Source: Chrysomallon squamiferum (taxonomy: Eukaryota > Mollusca > Gastropoda > Neomphalida > Peltospiridae). From it: a stretch of DNA of 64,000 nt. Every line of letters starts with the position of its first letter. Within the stretch, counting starts at the first letter, position 1. Of this stretch, positions 1 to 26,700 are shown piece by piece. The stretch is from positions 564,001 through 628,000 of the forward strand of contig CM022670.1 in NCBI GenBank assembly GCA_012295275.1. The letters run 5' to 3'. The notes below the pieces were generated by a model, which was given only the letters and a program-made list of their open reading frames with translations, was not told the origin of the DNA and ran no database searches. The position numbers were made by a program, and so were the translations under genes.

Positions 1-192
1 TTCTACAATGTTTCAAATAAATATATGTGTATGTAACAAATAATCTTTGGAATCTGTCAAAATCTGGAAGGCACGTGGTTACTTTGAGAGCGAATACATA
101 CTTCCTAGGCGTATTTTTAAGGTCGATCTGTAACTATTTCTCACTGACTGTAAAGAATTTCCAGCTACTGATAAAACATTTTAACGACTTAC

Positions 193-253
193 CATTCTGG
201 CTTGTTCGATCAGTCGTATCGTACAGGAGGTTTTTCACAGTTTCAAATCGCAT
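193..253 (-). CDS. Possible first coding exon of an unidentified gene leaving the left edge
   Basis: On the minus strand an ATG at 253 opens a 20-codon frame (MRFETVKNLLYDTTDRTSQN) that ends in a strong donor, G|GTAAGT, at 193/192. No continuation is visible in the remaining 192 bases, so the rest of the gene would lie beyond the left edge. I recognise no family. The only support is one ATG, one short open frame and one good donor, so it may be a chance match. Confidence 0.25.
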
Positions 254-777
254 TTAGTTTTCTTACGAATTCCCTCATTTTTATATCGTCTGAAAGGTAA
301 TAATTAATGAATTTTTTAATAAAAAATTAAACAATAAATTTATTTAAAAAATCAAATTTACGCAATTTCCCCGATCAAATGAGGACATTTGAAATAATGT
401 GCTAATATAACCCCTAGGCACATACAACGTAACAACTGGCGACATTACAAAGACAATTCTTGGTACGATTAATTATGATATAACGGAGATTAAATAATTT
501 AAAATATAATAAAAATATGCATGAGATAAAGAACAGCTGTGTTATTCAAATAATAATAATAATAATAATAATAATGTTGTTGTAATAACAACAATAATAA
601 GAAGAACAACAACAATAAAACAATTTAAACATTGTTAGTATTCCTCCAATTAATTATTTTATTTTTTATTATAGCACTAAACTTTGCTAATTAGAAAATA
701 TGACAAAAACAATTTCTCGTTATTAATCAAGACTGGGACGGGATATAAGAAAATAATAATAAATAAATATATAAAAG

Positions 778-872
<95 letters not shown>

Positions 873-1009
873 ATAGATAAATATCACGGCTTTGTAATAT
901 GAGTCTACATTTAATTTTTTTTTTTTTTTTTAATTATGATCATTGGGTTTGTTGTAAAGATTAGTAATTAGAATAAATAAAACATTTACCTCGAAAATGT
1001 ATATCTATG

Positions 1010-1042
<33 letters not shown>

Positions 1043-1721
1043 GTATTCAAAGATATTAACAAAAGTTCAACGATTTAATATTACATAATGTTAGCTTTTG
1101 AATGGATGAATTAATTATTATTTAATCATATCTTTGTAATGCAGAGGTTATTAGATGGTAGCAATGTATTTATTTATTTATTTATTTTTTTTTTTTATTA
1201 TTATTTTTTTTTAATTTAACACGTGTTATTTCAGTTTTGTTTTACTGCACGTATAACATTCTAAAATTTACATTTCTTCCTTAAACATCAAAAAATCATA
1301 TTTAAATAAGTTGACTAATATTTTATTTATGTAAATTTATCTATTTATGAAATCAAATTTGGTTAATGGAGTATAAAATTAGAAGGAAATTGCCTGCTTA
1401 TTTTTAAATGCATTTATGCATTTTAATACCCCGCTAAAAAAATGTGTCCTTGGAGTTGTAAAATTTGCAGAACAGAAAATAACATCTATTTAATAATTTT
1501 ATTCGCCTTCGGCGCGAATCTGTGGGTGTGTTAAAGATGACTCGGCTAAAAATAATCAAACTTTTAAAACAGTTTTTACTCATTTTCTCTTAATCATCAG
1601 GCGAAGATGAAGAAAAAAGGGCGATTTGTGTTGAGTGAGGTGTCAAAGCACCTCTGTGTCCTGAATATATATATGGAAAGAAAACAAAACTGAAAGAAAA
1701 AAAAAAAAAAAAAAAAAGGAC

Positions 1722-1752
<31 letters not shown>

Positions 1753-3400
1753 TAAATATACGAATTAATACTACTGATACTACTTCTACTACTACTAATA
1801 ATAATAACAACAAAAACAATAATAACAATAATAATAAGAAGAAGAAGAAGAAGAAGTAAATAAATAAATTCATCTTGCTATATTGAAGAATCAAATCATT
1901 TATGATAATTTTTAAGAATAGTTTGAGTGAATGGAATAAAAACAGTTAATAAATAAAGCATCTTATAAAGACTTCGCTGAACGCTGCTTGTAACGGGAAA
2001 TAAGATAAACTAACGCTTTATTAACAGAGCTACAGCTGTCTCGAGATATCAGTGTGTTTATTTGTAGTCACTGTCAGCTGGTATGATTAAAACATTAGGA
2101 TGCTCTGTCAAGCGACAGGAAACACAGTCGGACGATTTTTAAAAAGACTTTTGGGAATAAAGTAATCAACACTCTTCTGAGACAGAGAAAAAAACACTAG
2201 TATAAGTGTGTTAATTACAATACAGCACGCAAGAGAAATAAATAAATAGATAAAACAAACGAATAAATAAATAAGTAAATAAATAAAATATAATAAAATA
2301 TAATAATAAAATAATATTAATAATAATAATAATAACGATAATAACAACAACGATATCAACAACAATAATAATCATAATAAAAATATAACAGTAATAATAT
2401 AATCTTATAATTATAATAACAATAATAATATTAATAAATAAATAAAATAAAATAAAATAAAATAAAATAAAATAAAATAAAATTAGTAAATATAAATAAT
2501 GTTAATGGAAAATTCGTGTAATAAATAAATAAATAAATGCTTACTTCTTTAAAAAAAAAATATTATTCTCACATAATACACATAATATGCAGATACACAT
2601 ACTTACACACATACACAGACAAACAGACGTTAAATACACACATAGATATATTAAAATAAATATTAACAGAAGGGGGAAAAAAGCTGTCGGACAGAAATGA
2701 AATTAAAATGACAGAAAAGACTGCAGTGACAGTATATAATAATAATAACAACAACAATAACAAAATAATTAAGAAAAAGTAATATAAATATAAATAAAAT
2801 GAACAAAATAATAATAATAATAATAATATAAATAATAATGACAACAATAGTAACAGCAACCACAAGAACAATAATAATAATAATAACAGTCTTCAGTAGC
2901 TTGTTCAGGGATTTTCACTAGCAGTGCCAAAACTAATGTTTATAAAGTGTCTGGTGTACTGTCAGTTCTCTCGGCAACCAAAACTGTCATGACTACATCC
3001 TAAGATAAATCGCATCATAACTGTCAGTAAAATCGTTACGAAACAGTCAGATTCATCGGCAGAATACAACGTTCCCGGTTTTACAACCAGTCCGTTCTCA
3101 GTCGACGTAAGAAGAACAAAACAACAACACATAATCAAACTTTGAAAATATTATTTAGAGAGACATAGTGCTATAATTTTTTTTATATAGTTTCAAGGCA
3201 GATAACATATATTTTTAAAAAAGCTACAAAATTTTGTGACCGTCTTGTTTAGTCTGGTTTTGCGATACATACGCAAAATCAAACTAGACTCAGTCTTCTA
3301 CGGATTTACCTTTCATTGTTACACCAAAAGTCAGACCTCTTATTACATAGATTATTTGTTTAAGAGGTGATCAGGCGTGTAATTTGGTTCCACTTATTAA
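254..3400. other. Intergenic AT-rich region with many simple repeats
   Basis: No coding exon could be supported here. The stretch holds an (AG)n tract at 783-868, a poly-T run near 1012-1041, a poly-A run at 1697-1717 followed by AAT/GAA-type triplets to about 1858, and a long low-complexity AAT/AAAAT-rich block at about 2216-2890. Long open frames made of Leu/Ile/Ser or Arg/Glu runs come from these repeats. An imperfect inverted repeat lies at 3251-3290, with arms AGTCTGGTTTTGCG and CGCAAAATCAAACTAGACT. Confidence 0.7.
783..868. repeat. (AG)n microsatellite
   Basis: About 43 uninterrupted AG dinucleotides lie in intergenic DNA. The tract's purity suggests recent expansion. Confidence 0.97.
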
Positions 3401-3542
3401 CAGATTGAATTTCCCTTGCGGCTTTAAGCAGCACAAATTAGAAACAGTCGTAGAAAAGCTAAACAAAGTGTGTGGTTTGGATCGTTTGGTTATTTGTACG
3501 ATATCGTTTCCATAGAACAGAATATACATTTCCTGGCTTGGA
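3400..3542 (+). other. Possible 5' untranslated exon of LRR gene A
   Basis: A good donor (GAG|GTAAGT) lies at 3542/3543, upstream of the first coding exon of the LRR gene, and that exon has its own acceptor (TTTTTTTTACAG) ending at 5461. The gene therefore probably has at least one non-coding 5' exon ending here. The left boundary is a guess. Intron 1 would run 3543-5461 and hold the large CT tract at 4277-4480. Confidence 0.35.
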
Positions 3543-3696
3543 GGTAAGTTTGTTTTATACTTAATATGGATTTTATTTTATTCTATATTATTATGTAAAG
3601 ATTTTATTATTTTCTTTGCTTTCTTGAACCTAATTACTTAAAACTTTATCATAGTTTTGTTTGTGTTTTAATTGTTACTGTTATTATTCTTGCTGT

Positions 3697-3700
<4 letters not shown>

Positions 3701-3734
<34 letters not shown>

Positions 3735-3735
3735 T

Positions 3736-3780
<45 letters not shown>

Positions 3781-3782
3781 AT
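3701..3782. repeat. (AAT)n then (GTA)n microsatellites
   Basis: About 11 AAT units pass directly into about 16 GTA units, in the presumed 5' non-coding intron of LRR gene A. No coding potential. Confidence 0.9.
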
Positions 3783-4273
3783 AGTAATAATAATAACAAT
3801 AATAATGAATATATGATGATAATAACGATGGAGGTATAATGATAATTCTAAAAATAATGTATAATAATATTTTAATTGTTTTTATAAGAATATATTATTA
3901 CTGTTGTTGTTATTATGATTATAATTGTTGTTGTTATTATTATTATTACTGGTACAGTATGTTTAGTTTATTTCTATTTATGCTGTGGTCAGTTTACATG
4001 TAGCTGTCTCAACCTGACAAACGATTAATAGCGAGTGGAGATTTAGAAAAGCCGACTGGATACGAACAAAAACAGACTTATAGAAAAGCCGATTTAGTGT
4101 AGAAGAAACTGACAAATCAATTGTCTAACACTGACTTAATAATGATGATTGTGTCCTTGCATTCTCGAGATAACACTTTACCAATTTAAGTAGAGAAATG
4201 GATGGAGGAATGTTCAATACAAGAGGTAGAAAGGGGAGAGTATGCAAGATTTCTGTTCACTGATTTTTGTTTT

Positions 4274-4497
<224 letters not shown>

Positions 4498-5519
4498 CTC
4501 TCTCCATAATAATAGTGTCCCCCCTTTGTTGAAAACATGGACTCGCTCCTGCAATTTCCTATGAACATTAAATGATGTAATAATTATTGTGGGATTAAGA
4601 AATAAGATATTAATAAGAGCTTGATGACGTCATAATAATCTGCTTTTTCTCTGAAATTAGACTGGTCTATTTACGCATGTCCAGCTTACATTGATTAATT
4701 ATTGCAGTATTGTTGCCATTTTATATTTTTAGTTTTTAATCTCTATTCATATTTATTTGTGCGTTTTTGTATTACACATAACTTCATTGTTTTCTCTTGC
4801 AGTTTTTTCTTCTTTTTTTGTGTGTGTGAATTTACGGTTTTTTTTTTTTTTTTTTTTTATTTCTTTCTTTTGACGTTCTTCTTTGTTGTTGTTATTTGTT
4901 TTTATAATCATTTTTATTTATTTTGTTTATAATTTCTAAAAATATATTCAGTTAGTAGGTATTTAAATTATTTTATTTTTTTCTTGTATGTTACTGAATT
5001 ATTTATGTATTTATTAATTAGTTTTCTCTTTCATATACCTAATTTTATGGTTGCATAATATTTTTTTTTTCAAGAGCCTATTAACGCATTATAATCATCA
5101 TCAAAATCAATATCATTATAATTATTATTATTATTATTATTATATCTATTGTGTTTTTATATAATAAAGATAACAGAGAAGAAACCCGATTCCATCAATC
5201 CGTAATTTTATTAACGAGCTAAAATGGATCCTCCATAATGACCTACCCATAAACAGGAAAGCACAAAACATGGCGTTTATAATTTAGTTGTGGAACCCTT
5301 CAAGAAAGAATATAAAAGATATAAAAGAATGAATGATTTTATTGTCTTAAACAAGTTTTAATTAATCCAACTTTATCACCATAAAACTGAAGGTACTTCT
5401 TAAATACTTTTTTATCCACTGGTTTATAGTAATAATCGTCACTGTGTTATTTTTTTTACAGAAACTTTTGACGAGTGTGAAAAGAACATATTAAATGGCA
5501 GACGTGTGTTTCTCTAAAA

Positions 5520-11687
<6,168 letters not shown>

Positions 11688-14162
11688 TTCAAGATGGCTG
11701 ATATAAATGAAATTTAGTTACTTGAATAATCATTGTATTAGTTAGCAAAATATTTCATTCTCTAAACCTTGGATGAAATTCTGATGATGTTTTATTTTGA
11801 AATGAAAGAAAGAAATAAGTATCACTCTAATTTTCTTGTGGAGTAAACAGATTTATGTTATTTATCCAACATTGGTGCAATACAAACAAAGAATCCTTGA
11901 GATTAATAATTTTCATTTTTTCAATGCCAGTAGATAAACTGCTGTCTGCCTATCTGCATGTGTTACATCTGTCTATATGTCTGTCTATAGATTACTACCA
12001 TTCATGTTCTCGGTCGTAATTCTGCTCTGAAAGAAGAAGGCTTGAAATTATGCTTCATCAAAAATCGAACTTTTTATTTCTTCTTTTGGTATAAATTATT
12101 TTAGATATTACATCCAATAATTATCGGAAAATAGATATTTCGATTATAAATCTAATAAATGCAATTCCAAAAAATAAAATGTTTTAGATCAATGTGTGTA
12201 TATATATACTGTTTGTCATAAATGTACACAAATGGAAAGATAAAAACTGACAGACGCACAGAGGGCTGAACAGGCTTTACTAATAGAAATTAATTTTGTT
12301 TTTCGAGAACTCTCCACGATACAGTTGTTGTATAAATATTAAAAATATTCTGCATGTCGTGTATTAATTAATAGATGATTAAAGTGGTCTAATTCATTTT
12401 GGTTTAAGTTTGCTTATTAACTGTTATGAGGTTTGTTAATTAATTTGTTTTAAATCAAAAACAGGTTTTTAAATTTTATTATTTATTTTATTCATTTATT
12501 TATTTTATTTTATAATATTTTTGTTTTGTTTTATTAAATTTATATATATATATATTATTTCTATTTTGTTGTTGTCAATGTGTTTAATCTGTTTAATGAT
12601 GATGTTGTCGCAGGGGCCAGTCTGTACACTACTATCATGAATTAGCTACAAAAGAACTTACATAATTATTCTTCATAAAGGAGCAATTTCTTTCTTCTTT
12701 TTTTTTTTTTTTTTTTTTCTCTCTTTTCAAAAAAAAAAAAAAAAAAAATAAATAAAAATAAAAAATAAAAATCTCTATTTTTGCCAAATTTTAATAGTAT
12801 AGGCAAGAAAAATAATATTATTGTTACTTCGCCAACCTAAATCTGCAAATGCTTATGAGAACTGTTAGCTAGCCAAAGGTCAGCATTATGAGGTGTTACT
12901 CTCTGTCATCTTGTCCATTCCTTCCAAAAACTGGAGCTCAGGACTATACAAACAAAGATAAAAATTTTGTTCACGTACCGCATGAGTAGGTGTAGACAAA
13001 TACACGTATATACACACTGTACATACTCGCCAAATTCCTGTATCACACACACAGCCAGAGTTCTAAATTCGTGTGTAATAATTACGTCACGGTTTTAAAT
13101 GCGTCTGTGAAAGTTACGACACAGAGATTACGAAGGTGGATCAAACGTGCAGTGTTTCCGAACACTGTTTGGTTAAGTGACCATTGTTCTTACAATTACT
13201 CGTTCTTCACGGTTTGCAAATAGCTTTCCTCACTTGACTGATTTAAACGACAATTATGTTCCATTGTTAATAACACCGTTAATAAGACTAGCATTGTTAA
13301 ATCTATTAACAAGTCTGGCATTGTCAAACTCGCTAATAAGGTAGGCTTTGTCCTGTTCTGGTAAACACACGAACTGCAGGGAGGATACTGTATTAAAGTT
13401 ATACAGTGTAAAGTTTCAGGTTTTATCGCTGAGCGAGTATGATCATTAACATGCTTTTATTCAAAGGGTTTAAGCATGTCTCTCGTGGTCAGTTGTAATT
13501 GCTCAGCTACTATGTCCGTAACTAAAATCTCAGCATTTCGAGTTTGTCTCGTGCACGCATTGTCACTCAGGCCAGTTTGCTCAAGTCTGGTTCAGAACAC
13601 GTTACGACAAAGACTGTGATAGAGGTACGGGCTTGGGGAAACAGTAGTACAGGGATTACTAATGGTTTGTTATCCGAAAACCCAGAGTTAATCTTGATAA
13701 TCCTCCCAGATTAATACATCGAAATGTAAACTGGTAAAGAAGTTACGTGCTTGTGTTTTTTGTTTTTATATATCTTTCTTAGACTTAGTCATTTCATGAA
13801 AACAAGTGGGTTTGACAAAACCTAACTCCGATACAAAATTCTGGATTTGTTTACGATTAATGATGATTTCTAAGTGCAACCAGTAAACCCCTGGTGGATT
13901 GTTTCATGGATTCTAACGTTAAATATGTATTAGAATCCTCCCTGGCATTGCCCGCAGTTTATGGATACACATATGAAGACAGGATTTACAGAAAATGTTT
14001 TTAGTTTGTCTTATTATTCAAAGTCAAAAAACACTGAAAAGTAATTTAAGATTCAGTTCAAAACATGGACAAAGCTGAAGCTCTTGCCACAAGGGTGGAT
14101 ATTATAAAACAGTTCTGAAGAAAAGTTTTATAGTGATTTTCGAAATACACACTAACCGCTCG
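11688..14162. other. Intergenic space between the two LRR paralogues
   Basis: The 3' UTR of paralogue A probably ends near 12190. AATAAA occurs at 12154-12159 and 12173-12178, with GT-rich sequence just after. The rest shows AT-rich non-coding DNA, adjacent poly-T and poly-A runs at about 12700-12747, and no exon I can support. The promoter of paralogue B should lie towards the right end. A 17-codon open frame (MDKAEALATRVDIIKQF) at about 14067-14120 could be an upstream ORF in its leader. Confidence 0.6.
12154..12178 (+). terminator. Candidate polyadenylation signals of LRR gene A
   Basis: Two AATAAA hexamers, at 12154 and 12173, lie about 470-490 bases after the stop codon and are followed by a TG-rich stretch. 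This fits a cleavage site near 12190-12210. Confidence 0.45.
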
Positions 14163-22142
<7,980 letters not shown>

Positions 22143-23261
22143 GAAATTCTTTAAAAGTGTGAATTAAAGAATTTAACTTTGTTTTCTACCAAAAATAACA
22201 ACTATTAAATAAATAAAAAATTAAACATGAACACTATAATGATTTAACAGTAAAATTTTTTTTAAAAATTGGAGTCATATAAACCTTTTCTCCTGATTCG
22301 GAGATGAATATAAGTTTAATCATTAAATAATGACGATGATGATGATGATGATGATAAAGGTGATAATAATAAAAACAAAAGAACATTATATACATGTATA
22401 TTATTAACTGTGAAGCTATGCATAATGTAGTAATAAACAAGACAACTTTGTTATTTTCAACATGAACACATTTTTCCGTTGCTATAAGAATAAAATGTAA
22501 TTAAAACTGAAGTGCCATAACAACTCAGTTCACTGACTGTGTGAGAAAACTGGACATTTTTGTGAACTATCTTTAACTTACCTGACAGGTGTTAGTATGA
22601 AACTGTGATGTGTATTCCAAGATTTTATGTGTTTTTTCAATCTATGAAACAAACATTTGTTTGAGTGTTTCTGGATTGTATGAAAAAATCAGAATTCTAT
22701 AAAACTGAAAAAAAAAACATATGATGAAAAAAATAACTCAATTCTTTGGAAGGGAAATTATAAAACTGAATAAGTGCATATTCAAATTTTTGTGGTTTTT
22801 TGTTAAGATTGTATGAAAAGGACAAACATGTTTAAAAATGGAAGAAAATAATATTGATGCACTAGGAACTGGAGTATTTCAAATATGGACAAAAACTGAT
22901 ACATAGATGTCTGTCAAACTTTGATGTAATGCTTGCCACACACATAAAGATAATGAAATGGAGGCAAAAACCTCACAGAGCTGAAGCATCAACACTATTC
23001 AGACAAAAATATCAATATCAGCCTGAATATATTTAAATTACTCAACTTTAGTATATAAACTACTTTTGTTCTTTAGTTTTAACCAATCGTTTATTTGTAT
23101 TTATTAAGTTAAGTTTGTTCACAGCATTGTGTTTTTGGTAACTGCATGATAGTTGTCTTACTCTGAATGACTGTATCAGTGAAACTGAATATGTAATTGA
23201 ATATATAGGTGGTATTTATTTTTAATAATGTAAAATAAATGTAAATATGTAAATATGGACA

Positions 23262-23267
23262 AATAAA
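23262..23267 (+). terminator. Candidate polyadenylation signal of LRR gene B
   Basis: AATAAA lies about 1.1 kb after the stop codon and is followed within 30 bases by a TG-rich stretch. This would give a 3' UTR of roughly 22143-23290, ending about 0.5 kb from the convergent ANKLE2 gene. Confidence 0.45.
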
Positions 23268-23593
23268 GTTATACCTCAACTGATTCAGTTGTCTGTTAAT
23301 ATTAATTTAATACTTGCATCTGTGACGGTGCCAGCATAAATCTTAAATGTGGCAGAAAAATAAATGAGATTTTTTTTATGATTTCTGCATGTTATTTGTT
23401 TTTATTTCATTAATAAAACTCTGTGATCTTTATATATTATATAAAATATCCAAATGTTTTCTGAAGTCATAATATGTCTTAAATATTTAGTTTTCTGGAC
23501 AAATATATAGTAACATATACAGTAATAAAAAATAATAAATAAATAATAAAATAAATAAATAAATAAAGATATTAAAAATTTTAAATTCTATAC

Positions 23594-23598
<5 letters not shown>

Positions 23599-23630
<32 letters not shown>
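23599..23630. repeat. (TA)n microsatellite between convergent genes
   Basis: About 16 TA units lie between the 3' end of LRR gene B (+) and that of ANKLE2 (-). Confidence 0.9.
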
Positions 23631-23632
<2 letters not shown>

Positions 23633-23746
23633 TAATTTCTTTATTTTTTAAAGACTATTGGTAATTCCTGTTACCTATGGAATTTCGTTTTCTTAAAGGT
23701 TAAAATCAGAAATAAAGAAAAGATAACTGTTAAGATAAATCAGTGC

Positions 23747-23752
23747 TTTATT
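23747..23752 (-). terminator. Candidate polyadenylation signal of ANKLE2
   Basis: AATAAA on the minus strand lies about 40 bases after the ANKLE2 stop codon (23793-23791). This implies a very short 3' UTR if it is the site used. Confidence 0.4.
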
Positions 23753-23790
23753 AAACAATGTAAAAAGCTACATGGTGTGAGTATTTTGAT

Positions 23791-26700
23791 TTACACAGTG
23801 GGTTTGGGTGACTGTGGAAAGAGGACAGTTCTAGGGGTGTTTTCCACGACTGTGGGTGAGTAAACTGGTCTCCTGGATCTGAAAGATGGACTACCAGTGA
23901 CCAGAGGACTCAAACAAGACGTGTTTCTTGAGAGTCTCGCCTCAGAGCGAAGTCTTGAAGGACTCGGCCAGCTGGAATTAAAAATATATATTTTTTTTAA
24001 ATATACGTTTGTATGTGTGTGTGTGTGTGTGTTAAAAATACATCATTAAATTTGTTTAATAAAAATAAACTAACAAGACACCTTAGAATACTTTTACCTT
24101 AGTTAATTTTTTCAAAAAGCAACATTTAAAAAAAATAATTACTCTTTATACATCAACAAATCCTCTGCACAGCAAAACTGCCTTTCAACTTTCATCATTA
24201 ACTTTTTTTTTTTCAATCAACACAACTCTTCATAATTAACAAATCCTTGCAACATAAAAAATCTGATATTTATTTATCTTTTTTAATATCATTTATTTAC
24301 TTTACTTAATACATATTTTTTTATTATTGAAAGACTAACCTTTGTTTGTTGTCAGATGTTAACACTGTCATCCGTTGCATCCACCTGTGAGTGAGTGGAA
24401 ACCTCTGCACATCTACCACTGTGTTTCTAACAGCTCGGAAAACATCCAGGTCTGACTTCGAGTGCCTCAAACTGAAACAAACATTTCATACACATTTAAA
24501 CTCAAATTTCAAACAATTTTTATTTTAACTGACAGTAATTTAGTATTTTCCATTATTGTTAGATCAGTATTATTTTTATTATTATCAGTTACTGTTTTAA
24601 TACTTGATAGTAATAGAAGTATTGGTGAAGTATTAATTGGGACTGTACTAGTAATAGTAAAGGTAATAATAACATTGTTAGATACAAGTCAGTTTTGAAA
24701 AGTAGTTGTAATGGTGTCAGTAACAATGAAAGCAGTCCATAAATGGAAGAATTTGGACTTTATAAAAAAATTAAGCATTAATTTTTTGTTAACATCAAGT
24801 AAAAATAAATGATAAATTAACCCAATACTATTATAAATGAAGCTTAAAGTCAGAATTTTAAAGAGAATAAATTTGATATTCACAACAAAAATTTAAAGAA
24901 CATATATGTTTTACAAAATTCTTACCCTAGTATGTGAACATTGAAATTTGACTCATGATTATTTTTAACAAAAAGAGCCTGGACTGGTATTGTGTGTTGT
25001 CTTAGTGTGTACTTTTCTTCACAAGTAACATCCACATTCACCAACTGAGGTGACTCAACCTGAAGCAACCGGTCCAGTGTCTCCTTGTTCTGAAGGGAGA
25101 CAACTATGTCAGGGAAAACATTGTTGACTGAACTCTTCAAATCTTCATCTTTTGTCACCCAAACATCAACAACAATCTCACAGTGTTCTGAATCACAGAC
25201 CTGAACATTGTTATTTATGAGAACAATCACAGGTGCATTGTGGGACAGCATATCTTCTACTACTTCTTCTTCTTCAGAGAGTTTCAGATCTGAAAGACGT
25301 CGGAAAGCTTCGGCAGCATGGTGAGATTTGCCTAAGTTTAGAGTTATCTGCCCAAAAGGCATGGCTGAACAGAAGGAGGAATGTTGTGGTGTGAACATTA
25401 ACTTGTCTTCAAAGTCAGCACACAGGTTGCTGAGGTTTGTATTGAAAGACACTTCTGCTGGTTTTGGTGTTGAGAACACACTGGATTCATTTCTGTCTGA
25501 TTCTGTTACAAATGGGGCTGTTGCTTCACCTGAATTGGACAGTTTCAACTTGGACAAAGATGCCAAGATGATGTCTTCATCATTGTTACTGACTGACAGA
25601 TCAGAAGTTTCCCCCGAATTGGATACATCAGATTTAGTGGGTGACCTGTCACCCATGTCACATGTTTTGTGTTCTTGGCAACGATATGCCCAAGTGTTTG
25701 GAGTCAGAGTTACTTCCCTTTGCTGACTAATCACTTCTGCATTATTACATATTTTCTCTTTTTCTTTTGTGTTGGGATTTAGCATCACTTGTCTTTCCTG
25801 ATCAATCAAGTCACCACTATTAAATGGCTTAGAGTTATTGCCCTTTAATCCTGCTTCATCGGTTTGTTTTGATACTTCATCTGTATGAGAGTTTTCTGAT
25901 TTTCCTTCAGAAATATCCAATTTTGATGCCCTGATGTGTGATATCTTACATATTGACTCATTTTCAATGGGTTCTCCACCAGCAGAAACATCACAGTCAG
26001 ATTTAGAAGCAGGTGAGTAATCCTGTTCTGTGCTGGCATGATGCTGTCTGTATGTCCATCTGTCTGTTTTAGGTGTACTTGTCAGATTGTTAGGCAACTC
26101 AGAATCCCCCAACTGACAGAACTCCATCTTGTTCTTAACACTTCCACTGCACACAAGATCCACCTTTGTACCATCAGCATCTCCACATACATTACCCCTT
26201 TCATCACCATCATCATGGCCGTCTGTTGTATTTATTGACTCTCCACCAGACTTTTGCAAATGGATTCCACCAGAAGCCGAAAGTGAACTTGTCTGAATAA
26301 GATTCTTCTTTTGTTGTCCTAAGAAGCTGGAGCTAAGGTCAATAGGAGGACAGAATCCAGATGTCTGGACTATATCCTGTGGCTGGATGTTCTGCAGACA
26401 CTGGGTGAAGGTGAGAGCAGATTGCTGTTTTTTTAAATGTTTCTCTAACTCTGAGATACCAGATTCTGTAGCCAGGTCAACGAAGGCATCGAGAAACTCC
26501 CAGTACTCCAGCCACGGGATGTGCATCTCACGAGCCAGCTGTCTGAAATAGCAGAAACAAACAGTGAATCAGGCTGCTGGTTTAATAATGCTTAGAAGTT
26601 TCTGTCATAATTTGTTTCTCTGCAGTAAAAGCATTATCTAAAATTATCATTATTAAATCAGTAATAAGGTATGACAAATCCTTTGTAATTCTTAGACACA

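Noticed and set aside
1601-1640. Possible small exon: acceptor TCATCAG, then an ATG at 1607, and a GAG|GTG donor
   Set aside because: The donor is weak, there is no phase-compatible partner, and the encoded peptide (MKKKGRFVLSE) resembles nothing I recognise.
25328-25726. 132-residue plus-strand open frame
   Set aside because: It lies antisense within the 1617-base ANKLE2 exon 9, whose minus-strand frame is much longer and is flanked by in-phase splice sites.
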